DNA of 64,000 nucleotides, taken from Noviherbaspirillum sp. Root189. GTDB lineage: Bacteria > Pseudomonadota > Gammaproteobacteria > Burkholderiales > Burkholderiaceae_D. Position numbers and translations under genes: made by a program. The notes beneath the pieces are model-generated. The model was not told the DNA's origin. It made no database searches and was given only the letters and a program-made list of their open reading frames with translations. Shown here in pieces: positions 50,420-59,054 of the stretch. Within the stretch, counting starts at the first letter, position 1. Each line of letters starts with the position of its first letter. Location: contig NZ_LMHZ01000013.1 of the NCBI RefSeq assembly GCF_001428545.1, positions 162,650 to 226,649 of the forward strand, in the 5' to 3' direction.

Positions 50420-52102
50420 TCAGGCCGCCTTCTTTTCATCGCGCAGTTCGCGGCGCAGAATCTTGCCGACATTGGTCTTCGGCAATTCGTCACGGAACTC
50501 GATGTACTTCGGCTTTTTGTAGGCGGTGAACTGTTCCTTGCAATAATTCATCAGTTCATCAACTGTCAGCGATGCATCCTTGCGGACCACAAACAGTTTG
50601 ACTGCTTCGCCGGAGTTATTGTCAGGCACGCCGATGCATGCACATTCGAGCACGCCGGGATGTGCGGCAACCACCGCTTCAATCTCGTTCGGATATACGT
50701 TGAAGCCGGACACCAGAATCATGTCCTTCTTGCGATCGACGATCTTTACGAAGCCGCGCTCATCCATAATGCCGACGTCGCCGGACTTGAAGAAGCCATC
50801 CGGCGTCATGACCTTTGCGGTTTCATCCGGGCGGTTCCAGTACCCAACCATGACCTGCGGGCCCCGGATGGCGATCTCGCCAGGTTGTCCTAGAGGTACC
50901 GGTGTGCCATTGTCGTCCAGGATAACGATTTCCGTGCTCGGAATGGGCAAGCCGATCGTGCCCGAAAATTCGGTCGACAGCGCCGGGTTGCAAGTCGCGG
51001 TCGGTGCGGTTTCCGAGAGACCGTAACCTTCGATGATCGGGCAACCGGTGACTTTGAGCCACTTGTCGTTGACTGCCTGCTGCACTGCCATGCCGCCGCC
51101 GTTGCAGATCTTCAGTTGCGAGAAATCCAGCTTGGCAAAATCGGGATTGTTCAGCAAGCCGTTGTAGAGCGTATTCACTGCAGGCAGTAGGTTGAACTTG
51201 TATTTGCCGAGTTCCTTGACGAAGCCGGGAATGTCGCGCGGGTTCGGGATCAGGATGTTCATTGCACCCCAGCGGGTGCCCATCAGCATGCACGCGGTCA
51301 GCGCAAAGATGTGATACAGCGGCAGCGCGCAGACGATGGTCAGCGGATCGATCTTCGGTTCCTGTTGCAGCGCAGGCTGTGCCCATGCATCGTTTTGCAG
51401 CACATTGGCAATAACGCAGCGATGCGTCAATGTTGCGCCTTTCGACACGCCGGTGGTGCCGCCGGTGTATTGCAGGAATGCGAGGTCGTCATGATTGAGG
51501 TCGACCGGCTTGAGCGTCATGCGTCCGCCTTCCGACAATACCTGCTTGAAGCGGATGGCATTCGGCAGCGAGAACGCGGGCACCATTTTCTTCACATTGC
51601 GGACGACGAAATTGACCAGCATGCCCTTGGCACCGCCCAGCATCTCGCCCATGCTGGCGACCACTACATGCTTGACCTTGGTCTTGCCGATTACCTGCTC
51701 CAGCGTGGTAGCAAAGTTTTCCAGGATGATGATCGCTTCGGCGCCGGAATCATTGAGCTGATGTTCGAGTTCACGCGGGGTGTACAGCGGGTTCACATTG
51801 ACCACGCAGTAGCCGGCGCGCAGTACGCCCGTGATTGCAACCGGATACTGGAGTATGTTTGGCATCATCACCGCTACCCGCGCGCCCTTCTTCAGGCCGC
51901 GCCCCTGCAACCATGCGCCGACTTTTTTAGATAGTTCGTCGACTTCAGCGTACGTCATGAACTTGTCCATGCAGACGTAGGCGTTACGCGATGAGAATTT
52001 CTTGAACGATTCCTCCATCAGATGCACCAGCGAGCGGTACTGGGTGACATCGATTTCCGCGGGAACACCGGGTGGGTAGGACTTCAGCCAAAGCTTTTCC
52101 AT
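50420..52102 (-). CDS. fadD: Long-chain fatty acid-CoA ligase
   Basis: 560 residues (E. coli FadD 561). ANL-family motifs in order: P-loop-like YTGGTTGVSKGATLTHR, GYGLSETAPT, the FadD box KSGDVGIMDERGFVKIVDRKKD and the C-terminal catalytic Lys in ELPKTNVGKILRREL. Activates fatty acids for beta-oxidation at the inner membrane. A palindrome lies 43-68 bp upstream. Shares its 3' terminator with phoD. Confidence 0.96.
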   Translation of the reverse strand: MEKLWLKSYPPGVPAEIDVTQYRSLVHLMEESFKKFSSRNAYVCMDKFMTYAEVDELSKKVGAWLQGRGLKKGARVAVMMPNILQYPVAITGVLRAGYCVVNVNPLYTPRELEHQLNDSGAEAIIILENFATTLEQVIGKTKVKHVVVASMGEMLGGAKGMLVNFVVRNVKKMVPAFSLPNAIRFKQVLSEGGRMTLKPVDLNHDDLAFLQYTGGTTGVSKGATLTHRCVIANVLQNDAWAQPALQQEPKIDPLTIVCALPLYHIFALTACMLMGTRWGAMNILIPNPRDIPGFVKELGKYKFNLLPAVNTLYNGLLNNPDFAKLDFSQLKICNGGGMAVQQAVNDKWLKVTGCPIIEGYGLSETAPTATCNPALSTEFSGTIGLPIPSTEIVILDDNGTPVPLGQPGEIAIRGPQVMVGYWNRPDETAKVMTPDGFFKSGDVGIMDERGFVKIVDRKKDMILVSGFNVYPNEIEAVVAAHPGVLECACIGVPDNNSGEAVKLFVVRKDASLTVDELMNYCKEQFTAYKKPKYIEFRDELPKTNVGKILRRELRDEKKAA

Positions 52103-52144
52103 TGTCTGCCTCTAGTTTTATTGGTGGGATTGGTTGATTTGCCC

Positions 52145-52170
52145 AAAAAATCGAACGACCGATTCTTTTT
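52145..52170. promoter_or_regulatory. Possible operator upstream of fadD
   Basis: Imperfect palindrome AATCG-AACGAC-CGATT at 52149-52164 within A-run/T-run flanks. Placed in the fadD promoter region, it resembles TetR-type fatty-acid regulator sites in layout; the regulator is not identified. The rest of 52171-52300 shows nothing. Confidence 0.35.
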
Positions 52171-52301
52171 TCAGCGTAGATGCTATCGGTCGACGCGCTC
52201 TCATGCAAGTCTTTTAATGATGTTCAGAATAATCCTTCTAGGGAGATTATGGTTTTGCAGTGCAGCAATTCTGATTACGCTAATTGGCGGCGGACGCACG
52301 T

Positions 52302-52326
52302 AAAAAAGCAGCCTCGAAAGGCTGCT
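52302..52326 (-). terminator. Terminator of the lipoprotein peptidase gene
   Basis: AGCAGCCT (52307-52314), CGAA tetraloop, AGGCTGCT (52319-52326); on the minus strand T6 follows. It lies about 105 bp after the stop codon at 52432. Confidence 0.85.
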
Positions 52327-52431
52327 CTATGTCGCATTCGGCTGCTACTCAAACCACTGAGTACTCCGTACTGAGCTGATGCGGTTGAATGAAAATCAGC
52401 TTGCCCGGCCTGAGCCCGCTTACCCAGGCGC

Positions 52432-53523
52432 TTAATGCAGATCTTCGGCGTGGGTGTTGCCCGCGGTGACCGCCGTGGCCTGACCAAAGCTGGCCAGCAG
52501 ACGATGACGTTCATCCTTGCCTAGCGTGGACAGGTTGCGTACCGCTTCATAAAACTTACCGAGATCCTTTTGTTTGGTGAGTATGGCCTTGAAACCGGGC
52601 ACGAAGTCATGATAGGTCGCCACGGCTGACAGATGCGCGTTCGACAATGGCTCGGCGAACCAGCGATCGTAACCGCTGTAGCCATCCCAACTTTCTTTCA
52701 GCACCAGATACTCTTCTTTCAATGCCTTGAAAATCGCCGCCTTTGCCTTGCGCTTTTCATCATCGCTGATGTCACTTTCGTAATTGGCTTTCAATGCCTT
52801 GCGCTGCTTCAGCAGCAAGGCCAGGAAATCACGCTTGCGTCCTTCGTAAGCTGCGTAAGCTTTTCGTGTCTTTTCATCGCCATGCAACTCCATCCAGCGC
52901 TCAACGCCTGCTTCCTCGACTGCAACAGCAAACGATTCATTGAATTTGGAATCACCCGGCACATAGACGACCTGGTGTGCGAGTTCGTGGAAAACCAGTC
53001 GCGCCAGCTCGCCGTCCGGGTATTGAATGAAGGTCGACAGTACCGGATCCTTGAACCAGCCGAGCGTCGAATAAGCCGGCACGCCGGACACCTCGACGTC
53101 GTATTTTTCGGCGCGCAATTCGGCAGCGTAAGCCTGCGCCTCATCCTTGCTGTAATAGCCACGATAGTTGACGCAGCCGGCAACGGGGAAACACCACTGC
53201 AAGGGCTTGAGCGAGAGCTCCGGTGTGGCGACGACATTCCACATCACGAATGGCCGCTTGAGGTCCGCATAGGTCGTGTAGCTGTCGTTGTCAGGCAGGC
53301 CGAGTTCCCGTGCGGCAAAGGCACGGATTTCCTTTACCCGGGTAAGGCGGTTCTTGAGTTTGCTTTCGGTGCCCGGACTGGCGATCCATTCATCGATCGG
53401 ACGCGCTTCCGACAACAGCGAGAATTGACCGTGCGCCGCCTGCACGAAATAACCGATCTGCGCACAGCCTGCCAACGTTGCCGCCACACCGCAGAACACC
53501 AATGCCCGCCACTTCATCTTCAT
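52432..53523 (-). CDS. Lipoprotein aminopeptidase-like protein (COG4324 type)
   Basis: 363 residues. Lipoprotein signal with the lipobox LAGC (Cys20). The mature protein has a zincin motif FHELAHQ (HELAH at 179-183) followed at 195 by NESFAVAVEEAGVERW, which supplies a third ligand Glu, the layout of predicted aminopeptidases of COG4324. Probably anchored to an outer membrane leaflet facing the periplasm. It ends the two-gene unit; its ATG lies four bases after the oxidoreductase stop. Confidence 0.86.
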   Translation of the reverse strand: MKMKWRALVFCGVAATLAGCAQIGYFVQAAHGQFSLLSEARPIDEWIASPGTESKLKNRLTRVKEIRAFAARELGLPDNDSYTTYADLKRPFVMWNVVATPELSLKPLQWCFPVAGCVNYRGYYSKDEAQAYAAELRAEKYDVEVSGVPAYSTLGWFKDPVLSTFIQYPDGELARLVFHELAHQVVYVPGDSKFNESFAVAVEEAGVERWMELHGDEKTRKAYAAYEGRKRDFLALLLKQRKALKANYESDISDDEKRKAKAAIFKALKEEYLVLKESWDGYSGYDRWFAEPLSNAHLSAVATYHDFVPGFKAILTKQKDLGKFYEAVRNLSTLGKDERHRLLASFGQATAVTAGNTHAEDLH

Positions 53524-53527
53524 TTTC

Positions 53528-55600
53528 CTAAGCCTTCTCCACCTGCACCAGCACGTCGTAGAACGTTGGCGCGTTGCCCATATCGGTGAGGCGCTGGCTG
53601 GTCACTTCGTTGGCGTTTTTGCCATCGGCGGAAAACTTTTTCCACCAGATCGACAGACCAACCACCAGTCCCTTGCGTGCCTTGTCGGTCACGCGCGCTT
53701 TCGCGACGAATGATCCGCGGTCATTGAAGATGCGTACCTGATCGCCTTGCCCGATACCACGTTGCGCTGCATCGTCGGGATGGATATCAAGGTGCGGTTC
53801 GCCTTCCGTATCACGCAGACTCTCCACATTGACGAAAGTGCTGTTAAGAAAGTTCCTTGCCGGTGGAGAAATCATTCCCAGCGGATAGCGTTTTGCCAAT
53901 TCCGGATTACTTGCGGCTGATTCATACGGCGCGATATAAGTGGGCAAAGGGTCAAGTCCATCTGCCTGCATGCGTTCACAATAGAACTCGCACTTGCCTG
54001 AAGGAGTAGGAAAGCCGCCATGAGCGAAGGGTGCATCGGGTGCATCAAGCTTTTGCCAGCCACGCTGCTTGAGCGAATCCCAGTCGAAGTGAATAGCGCG
54101 CGCATTCGTGCGGTCAAATGCCTGCGCTGCGATGTCGTCATCGCTCTCGCGGAAGCAAGGATCGTCAAAACCCATGCGCGCAGCCAGCAGCCGAAAGATT
54201 TCAGTGTTCGGTTTTGCTTTTCCCAGCGGAGCGATTGCGGCATTGTTTGCCATCATGTACAGATGACCATAGGTTGCATGGATATCCACATGCTCAAGCT
54301 GTGTTGTCGCAGGCAGCACGATATCGGCATAGTCCGCCGTGTCAGTCTGAAAATGTTCGAGCACGACAGTAAACAAATCGTCACGCGCAAAACCCTGCGC
54401 GACCTTGGGCGACTCGGGTGCGACTGCGACGGGATTGGCGTTGTAGACGATGACCGCTTCGATCTTCGGTCCAAATTGCGGCGAGGTCTCTCGCAGCAAT
54501 TCGTCACCGATGGTGCTCATGTTGATCGTGCGTACCGGTGTCTGCAACAGGTCGGGCCGTTGCAGCGCTGCGCTGTTCTTTGGGAAGGTATCCGACGAGG
54601 ACAATTGAACACCCCCCGCAGCATGTCGCCACGCACCGACCAAGGCAGGCAGGCAGCAGATATTACGCACCGCCATGCCGCCGCCGCGCACGCGCTGCAG
54701 ACCGTAATTGATGCGGATTGCGACAGGATCGCCCTGCTGCGCGGCAGTCCCGTAATCGTGTGCGAGTTGTTCAACTTCGTCAGGCGTGATGCCGCAGATC
54801 TCCGCTGTGTATTGCGGCGTCCATTTCTGCACGCGTTCTTTCAACTGATCGAAACCTAGCGTGTACTGTTCAACATAATCGCGATCGATCAATGCATCTC
54901 TGATCAGCACATGCATCATGCCAAGCGCGAGCGCCGCATCGGTGCCAGGCAACAGCGCAATATGCTGATGACATTTTTCCGCGGTGAGCGAACGGTAAGG
55001 ATCAATGGCAATCAGTTTGGCGCCGCGGCGTTTAGCTTCTTGCGCGCGCATCCAGAAATGCAGATTGGAAGCAATCGGATTACCACCCCAGATCACGATC
55101 AGTTTAGCGTTTTGAAACTGCTCAACGTCGGTGCCGATGCGTGCGCCCAGCGTGTACTTGTAGCCGGCGCCGCCGGCCGATGCACAAATGGTGCGATCCA
55201 GCTGGGATGCGCCGAGTTTGTTGAAGAAGCGCATCGCCATGGATTCGCCCTGGACCAAGCCCATGGTACCGGCATAGCTGTAAGGCACGACGGCCTGAGA
55301 GCTTCGGCTGACAACTTCCTTCAGTTTTGAAGCAATGGTATCGAGCGCTTCATCCCAACTGATCTGTTCAAACCGGCCTTCGCCTTTGCGACCGACGCGC
55401 CTCAGCGGATGCAGTACACGGTCCTTGTGATAAGTCCGCTCGGTGTAACGCGACACCTTGGTGCAAAGCACGCCGGCCGTTGTTGGATGATCGGGATCAC
55501 CACGCACCTGGGTTGCCACACCGTCTTCGACGGTTACCAGCATGGCGCAGGTATCCGGGCAATCATGAGGGCAAGTGGCGCGTACAATTGTTTTCGTCAT
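53528..55600 (-). CDS. Molybdopterin oxidoreductase family protein
   Basis: 690-residue Mo/W-bisPGD enzyme of the formate dehydrogenase/nitrate reductase superfamily. A 4Fe-4S motif Cys10-x3-Cys14-x3-Cys18-x27-Cys46 is followed by SWDEALDTIASKL, VQGESMAMRFFNKLGAS, and C-terminal beta-barrel motifs QGDQVRIFNDRGSFVAKARV. No Tat signal, so cytoplasmic. Substrate cannot be inferred. The start at 55600 is used because GGAAA precedes it; an upstream ATG four codons earlier lacks a ribosome binding site. Confidence 0.9.
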   Translation of the reverse strand: MTKTIVRATCPHDCPDTCAMLVTVEDGVATQVRGDPDHPTTAGVLCTKVSRYTERTYHKDRVLHPLRRVGRKGEGRFEQISWDEALDTIASKLKEVVSRSSQAVVPYSYAGTMGLVQGESMAMRFFNKLGASQLDRTICASAGGAGYKYTLGARIGTDVEQFQNAKLIVIWGGNPIASNLHFWMRAQEAKRRGAKLIAIDPYRSLTAEKCHQHIALLPGTDAALALGMMHVLIRDALIDRDYVEQYTLGFDQLKERVQKWTPQYTAEICGITPDEVEQLAHDYGTAAQQGDPVAIRINYGLQRVRGGGMAVRNICCLPALVGAWRHAAGGVQLSSSDTFPKNSAALQRPDLLQTPVRTINMSTIGDELLRETSPQFGPKIEAVIVYNANPVAVAPESPKVAQGFARDDLFTVVLEHFQTDTADYADIVLPATTQLEHVDIHATYGHLYMMANNAAIAPLGKAKPNTEIFRLLAARMGFDDPCFRESDDDIAAQAFDRTNARAIHFDWDSLKQRGWQKLDAPDAPFAHGGFPTPSGKCEFYCERMQADGLDPLPTYIAPYESAASNPELAKRYPLGMISPPARNFLNSTFVNVESLRDTEGEPHLDIHPDDAAQRGIGQGDQVRIFNDRGSFVAKARVTDKARKGLVVGLSIWWKKFSADGKNANEVTSQRLTDMGNAPTFYDVLVQVEKA

Positions 55601-55838
55601 AATAGTTTCCATGGGCGTCTGGTCTTTCTCGTGGATAACCAGACTGGATACCGGCGCTAGGCGGATGCGAAAAGCGCGCGGCGTAGCAAGTCTGCAATCA
55701 CCTGGTATCGAAGTGCACGATATCGCGTGTGCAGTCGTTAGAATAGCGTTGAACCGTCAATCGTAATATACCGAGATTGAGAAAGTACTGCATGCTGCAA
55801 GGCAACGTCGCCGACATACGGTATACATGGAGACCATA

Positions 55839-57032
55839 ATGAAGTTGATCGACCCGATCGTCGAGTTTCAGTCAGAACTGCAACAGATCCGGCGTGACAT
55901 CCACGCACACCCCGAATTGTGCTTTGAAGAACAGCGTACTTCGGAAATCATTGCGCAAAAGCTGACGGAATGGGGCATCCCCGTAATCCGGGGACTTGGG
56001 CTCACCGGCGTGGTCGGCGTGATCAGGAACGGTACGGGAAAACGTGCAGTCGGCCTGCGTGCCGATATGGATGCCTTGCCCGTGCAAGAAATCAACACCT
56101 TTTCTCATGCCTCAAAACATCAGGGCAAGATGCATGCATGCGGGCATGACGGACATGTGGCCATGCTTTTGGGGGCTGCGCATTATCTGTCCAGGCACCG
56201 CAACTTCGACGGTACCGTGTATGTGATTTTCCAGCCGGCCGAAGAAGGCGGTGGTGGCGCCAAACGCATGATGGACGACGGCCTGTTCGAGCAATGCCCG
56301 ATGGCAGCCGTGTTCGGCATGCATAACTGGCCCGGCGTACCGGTCGGTACTTTTGGTGTGACCGCAGGGCCGATGATGGCGTCGTCGAATGAATTCGAGG
56401 TGGTCATCAAGGGCAAAGGCGCCCATGCGGCGCAGCCGCACAAGGGCATCGACCCCATCATGATCGCAGTGCAAATTGCACAAAGCTGGCAAACGATCAT
56501 TACGCGCAACCGCAATCCACTGGATGCCGGCGTGCTGTCGATTACGCAAATCCATGCGGGCAGCGCAACCAACATCATTCCGGATGAAGCAACACTGATC
56601 GGCACGGTACGCACCTTCAGTACCGAAGTGCTCGACCTGATCGAATCCCGCATGCGCAATATCGCGCAACACACGGCAGCCGCCTTCGATGCCAGCATCG
56701 ATTTTCGCTTTCATCGCAATTACCCGCCTTTGGTCAATCATGCAAAAGAGACCGCTTTTGCAATCGATGTCATGAAGTCCGTCGTCGGTGAAGATCGTGT
56801 CGATGCGCAAGTCGAACCGACCATGGGTGCGGAAGACTTTGCCTTCATGCTGCAGGAAATGCCGGGATGCTATGTCTTCATCGGCAATGGCGAAGGTGGG
56901 CATCGCACTGTCGGTCACGGTCTGGGACCGTGCAATCTGCACAACCCGAGCTATGATTTCAACGACGAACTGCTGCCGCTGGGGGCGACTTTCTGGGTGC
57001 GCCTGGCGGAAGCCTTCCTGCGTCCGGCGTAA
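55839..57032 (+). CDS. M20 family amidohydrolase (hippurate hydrolase/HipO-like)
   Basis: 397-residue zinc aminoacylase/amidohydrolase. Metal-binding motifs: ADMDALPVQE, MHACGHDGHVAMLLGAA (with bridging residues), PAEEGGGGAKRMMDDGLF and PTMGAEDFAFMLQ; dimerisation lid region GAHAAQPHKGIDPI. Could act on N-acyl amino acids or indole conjugates. The ATG at 55839 has GGAG upstream, so an earlier in-frame ATG at 55827 is rejected. Overlaps the next gene by one base (TAATG). Confidence 0.92.
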   Translation: MKLIDPIVEFQSELQQIRRDIHAHPELCFEEQRTSEIIAQKLTEWGIPVIRGLGLTGVVGVIRNGTGKRAVGLRADMDALPVQEINTFSHASKHQGKMHACGHDGHVAMLLGAAHYLSRHRNFDGTVYVIFQPAEEGGGGAKRMMDDGLFEQCPMAAVFGMHNWPGVPVGTFGVTAGPMMASSNEFEVVIKGKGAHAAQPHKGIDPIMIAVQIAQSWQTIITRNRNPLDAGVLSITQIHAGSATNIIPDEATLIGTVRTFSTEVLDLIESRMRNIAQHTAAAFDASIDFRFHRNYPPLVNHAKETAFAIDVMKSVVGEDRVDAQVEPTMGAEDFAFMLQEMPGCYVFIGNGEGGHRTVGHGLGPCNLHNPSYDFNDELLPLGATFWVRLAEAFLRPA

Positions 57033-58072
57033 TGACACCCTCACCCGCCGAGATAATGACCGGGCCGCATGCACTTGCGGTTCATGCGCCGGCATTTGTG
57101 CGTGTGGCATTGAGCAACATCACGCAGGAGTATCCGCACAAGCTTGATCACTTGGTCAGACAGGCCGGCGATGTGCAAGCCCCGCGTGTATTGCATCCGG
57201 TGTTCTACGGCAGCTATGACTGGCATTCCAGTGTGCACATGCATTGGCTGCTTGCAGCGATAATGCGGCGCATTCCTCATGTCCACGGTGTGGACCTTGT
57301 CCGTGCAGTCTTCGATCGCCATTTCAGCGATGACAGCGTTGCGGCGGAAGTTCGATACCTGGCGCAAGCGCAACATCAATCATTCGAACGCACTTATGGC
57401 TGGGCATGGCTGCTCAAATTACAGGCCGAACTCATTGCTCTTGCCGAAGTCGACTCGCGTGCCGGAGCATGGTGCAAGACGCTGCAACCGCTGGCCGACT
57501 TGATCGTCGATCGCTACCTGCAATATCTGCCGTTCGCACAGTATCCCATCCGTGCCGGCACCCATGCCAATAGTGCATTCGGCCTGCTGTTTGCACTGGA
57601 TTACGCCGAGCAAATCCAGCATCTGGCGCTGCGCAAGATAATCATGAGCAAAGCAAACAACTGGTTCGGTCGTGACGGGCGCTATCCAGCGAACTACGAA
57701 CCGAGCGGTGAGGATTTTTTGTCGGGCGGTTTGTTGGAAGCGGCATTAATGCTGCGTGTTGTCGATGGTTGCAGCTATGCCGACTGGTGGGAAGTGTTTT
57801 GTCCTGCACCACAGGATTTGCTGGTCTGGCTGACACCAGTGGCCGTCAGCGATCGCAGCGATCCGCGTCTGGCCCACCTTGATGGCTTGAACCTGTCGCG
57901 CGCCTGGTGCTGGAAAATGCTATTGCCGCAGCTGCCACAACGGATGCAACAACCGGTGAGCGATGCGATTGCAGCGCACCTTCAGGCGTCCTTGCCGCAG
58001 GCTGACAACGGCCATTATGTCGGTACGCATTGGCTCGCCAGCTTTGCCTTACTTGCCTTGGCCAACGACTAA
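57032..58072 (+). CDS. DUF2891 family protein
   Basis: 346 residues, all-helical. Family recognition by HPVFYGSYDWHSSVHMHWLLA near residue 55, YGWAWLLKLQAEL, HANSAFGLLFALDYA and EPSGEDFLSGGLLEAALM: a likely (alpha/alpha) barrel with conserved His/Asp/Glu. Function is unknown. Start overlaps the M20 stop (TAATG), so co-translated with it; its 3' end overlaps the DUF3047 gene on the opposite strand by 24 bp. Confidence 0.87.
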   Translation: MTPSPAEIMTGPHALAVHAPAFVRVALSNITQEYPHKLDHLVRQAGDVQAPRVLHPVFYGSYDWHSSVHMHWLLAAIMRRIPHVHGVDLVRAVFDRHFSDDSVAAEVRYLAQAQHQSFERTYGWAWLLKLQAELIALAEVDSRAGAWCKTLQPLADLIVDRYLQYLPFAQYPIRAGTHANSAFGLLFALDYAEQIQHLALRKIIMSKANNWFGRDGRYPANYEPSGEDFLSGGLLEAALMLRVVDGCSYADWWEVFCPAPQDLLVWLTPVAVSDRSDPRLAHLDGLNLSRAWCWKMLLPQLPQRMQQPVSDAIAAHLQASLPQADNGHYVGTHWLASFALLALAND

Positions 58073-59002
58073 TGATGACCCGGCACCTTCGGAACTGCGT
58101 TCTTCTGCAGTGAGAATGCCGCGCTGACGCAAGAGACGGATGTCGCCATACCAAGCTTCCACGGTTTCGCCCGTGTTGTCGGTATCCGTCAGCACCCCGA
58201 CGCCGATCAACTTGCCCGGCTTTTCGCCAAAGGCTTTTTCATAATCGTCGACGATGTTGCGGGTGAAGTTGCGCCATTTGCCAACGCCTTCCGGTCCCTG
58301 TTCCGCCACCATCATTCGGATGCGACTGCTGTGCGTGCTTCGGATAACCGTGCCGACAGGTGCTTTGTTTTCCCAGATGTACATCAGGGTTGCATAGGGA
58401 AAGTCATAGCCGGTGACAATCTTGGCGGTTTCGAACAGGATCTGGTCCGCGAACGGCAGGTTATCCTTGTCACCGTCAAAACCGAGAATGATGCGTACAG
58501 GTGAATCTTCGGTTGTGCGCTGGGTATTGTCGGCGGTAGTGACCAGTTTGGAGATTTTCCATTGCCATTCCAGCCAGGGTTGTTGCATCGGGTCCGCGTG
58601 TACATGCTGCATGAGCCCGGAGGATGCGCCTTCGGCACGCGCATGCAGCACCGTACGGTTTTCCTTGGTTACCAGTTCGTATTGCGTCTTCTTTTTCGTG
58701 CGAAGAAGAACGAGCGGTTCCCATGCACTTGGTAGTCTGCCGGCCTCACTGTGGGAAAACAGCGAGAACGTTGCTGCCTGCGTCGATAACGGTGAACTGG
58801 TTGCCTGTGGCATGGTGGGCTGCTGCGCGCAGCCGGTGAGGCCGATCGCCAGCGCAAGCGTAGCTAGCACGAATGTCGAACTGGCATGTGCGAAAGCGGG
58901 TTGATCTGGCGTACAGGACAAGGCATGCCGAGTGCTCTGCGCGTCAAAGTGGCTTGGGGCGGCTGTGCGCCAATATCTAATCTGCTCTAGGATCCGATTC
59001 AT
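58049..59002 (-). CDS. DUF3047 family protein
   Basis: 317 residues. A hydrophobic stretch (FVLATLALAIGLTGCAQ) carries a lipobox-like LTGC at Cys58 but starts about 40 residues from the ATG, which is late for a lipoprotein signal. The mature part shows DUF3047 features: WEPLVLLRTKKKTQYELV, WLEWQWKISKLV, VRIILGFDGDKDNLPF and TLMYIWENKAPVGT, then GVGVLTDTDNTGETVEAWYGDI. Function is unknown. The true start or an upstream frameshift is uncertain. Confidence 0.78.
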   Translation of the reverse strand: MNRILEQIRYWRTAAPSHFDAQSTRHALSCTPDQPAFAHASSTFVLATLALAIGLTGCAQQPTMPQATSSPLSTQAATFSLFSHSEAGRLPSAWEPLVLLRTKKKTQYELVTKENRTVLHARAEGASSGLMQHVHADPMQQPWLEWQWKISKLVTTADNTQRTTEDSPVRIILGFDGDKDNLPFADQILFETAKIVTGYDFPYATLMYIWENKAPVGTVIRSTHSSRIRMMVAEQGPEGVGKWRNFTRNIVDDYEKAFGEKPGKLIGVGVLTDTDNTGETVEAWYGDIRLLRQRGILTAEERSSEGAGSSLVVGQGK

Positions 59003-59054
59003 GTCCGACTCTGGAATCGCGCGCCCGCATCCGATGTGAGCGCACTTGCAGCAT

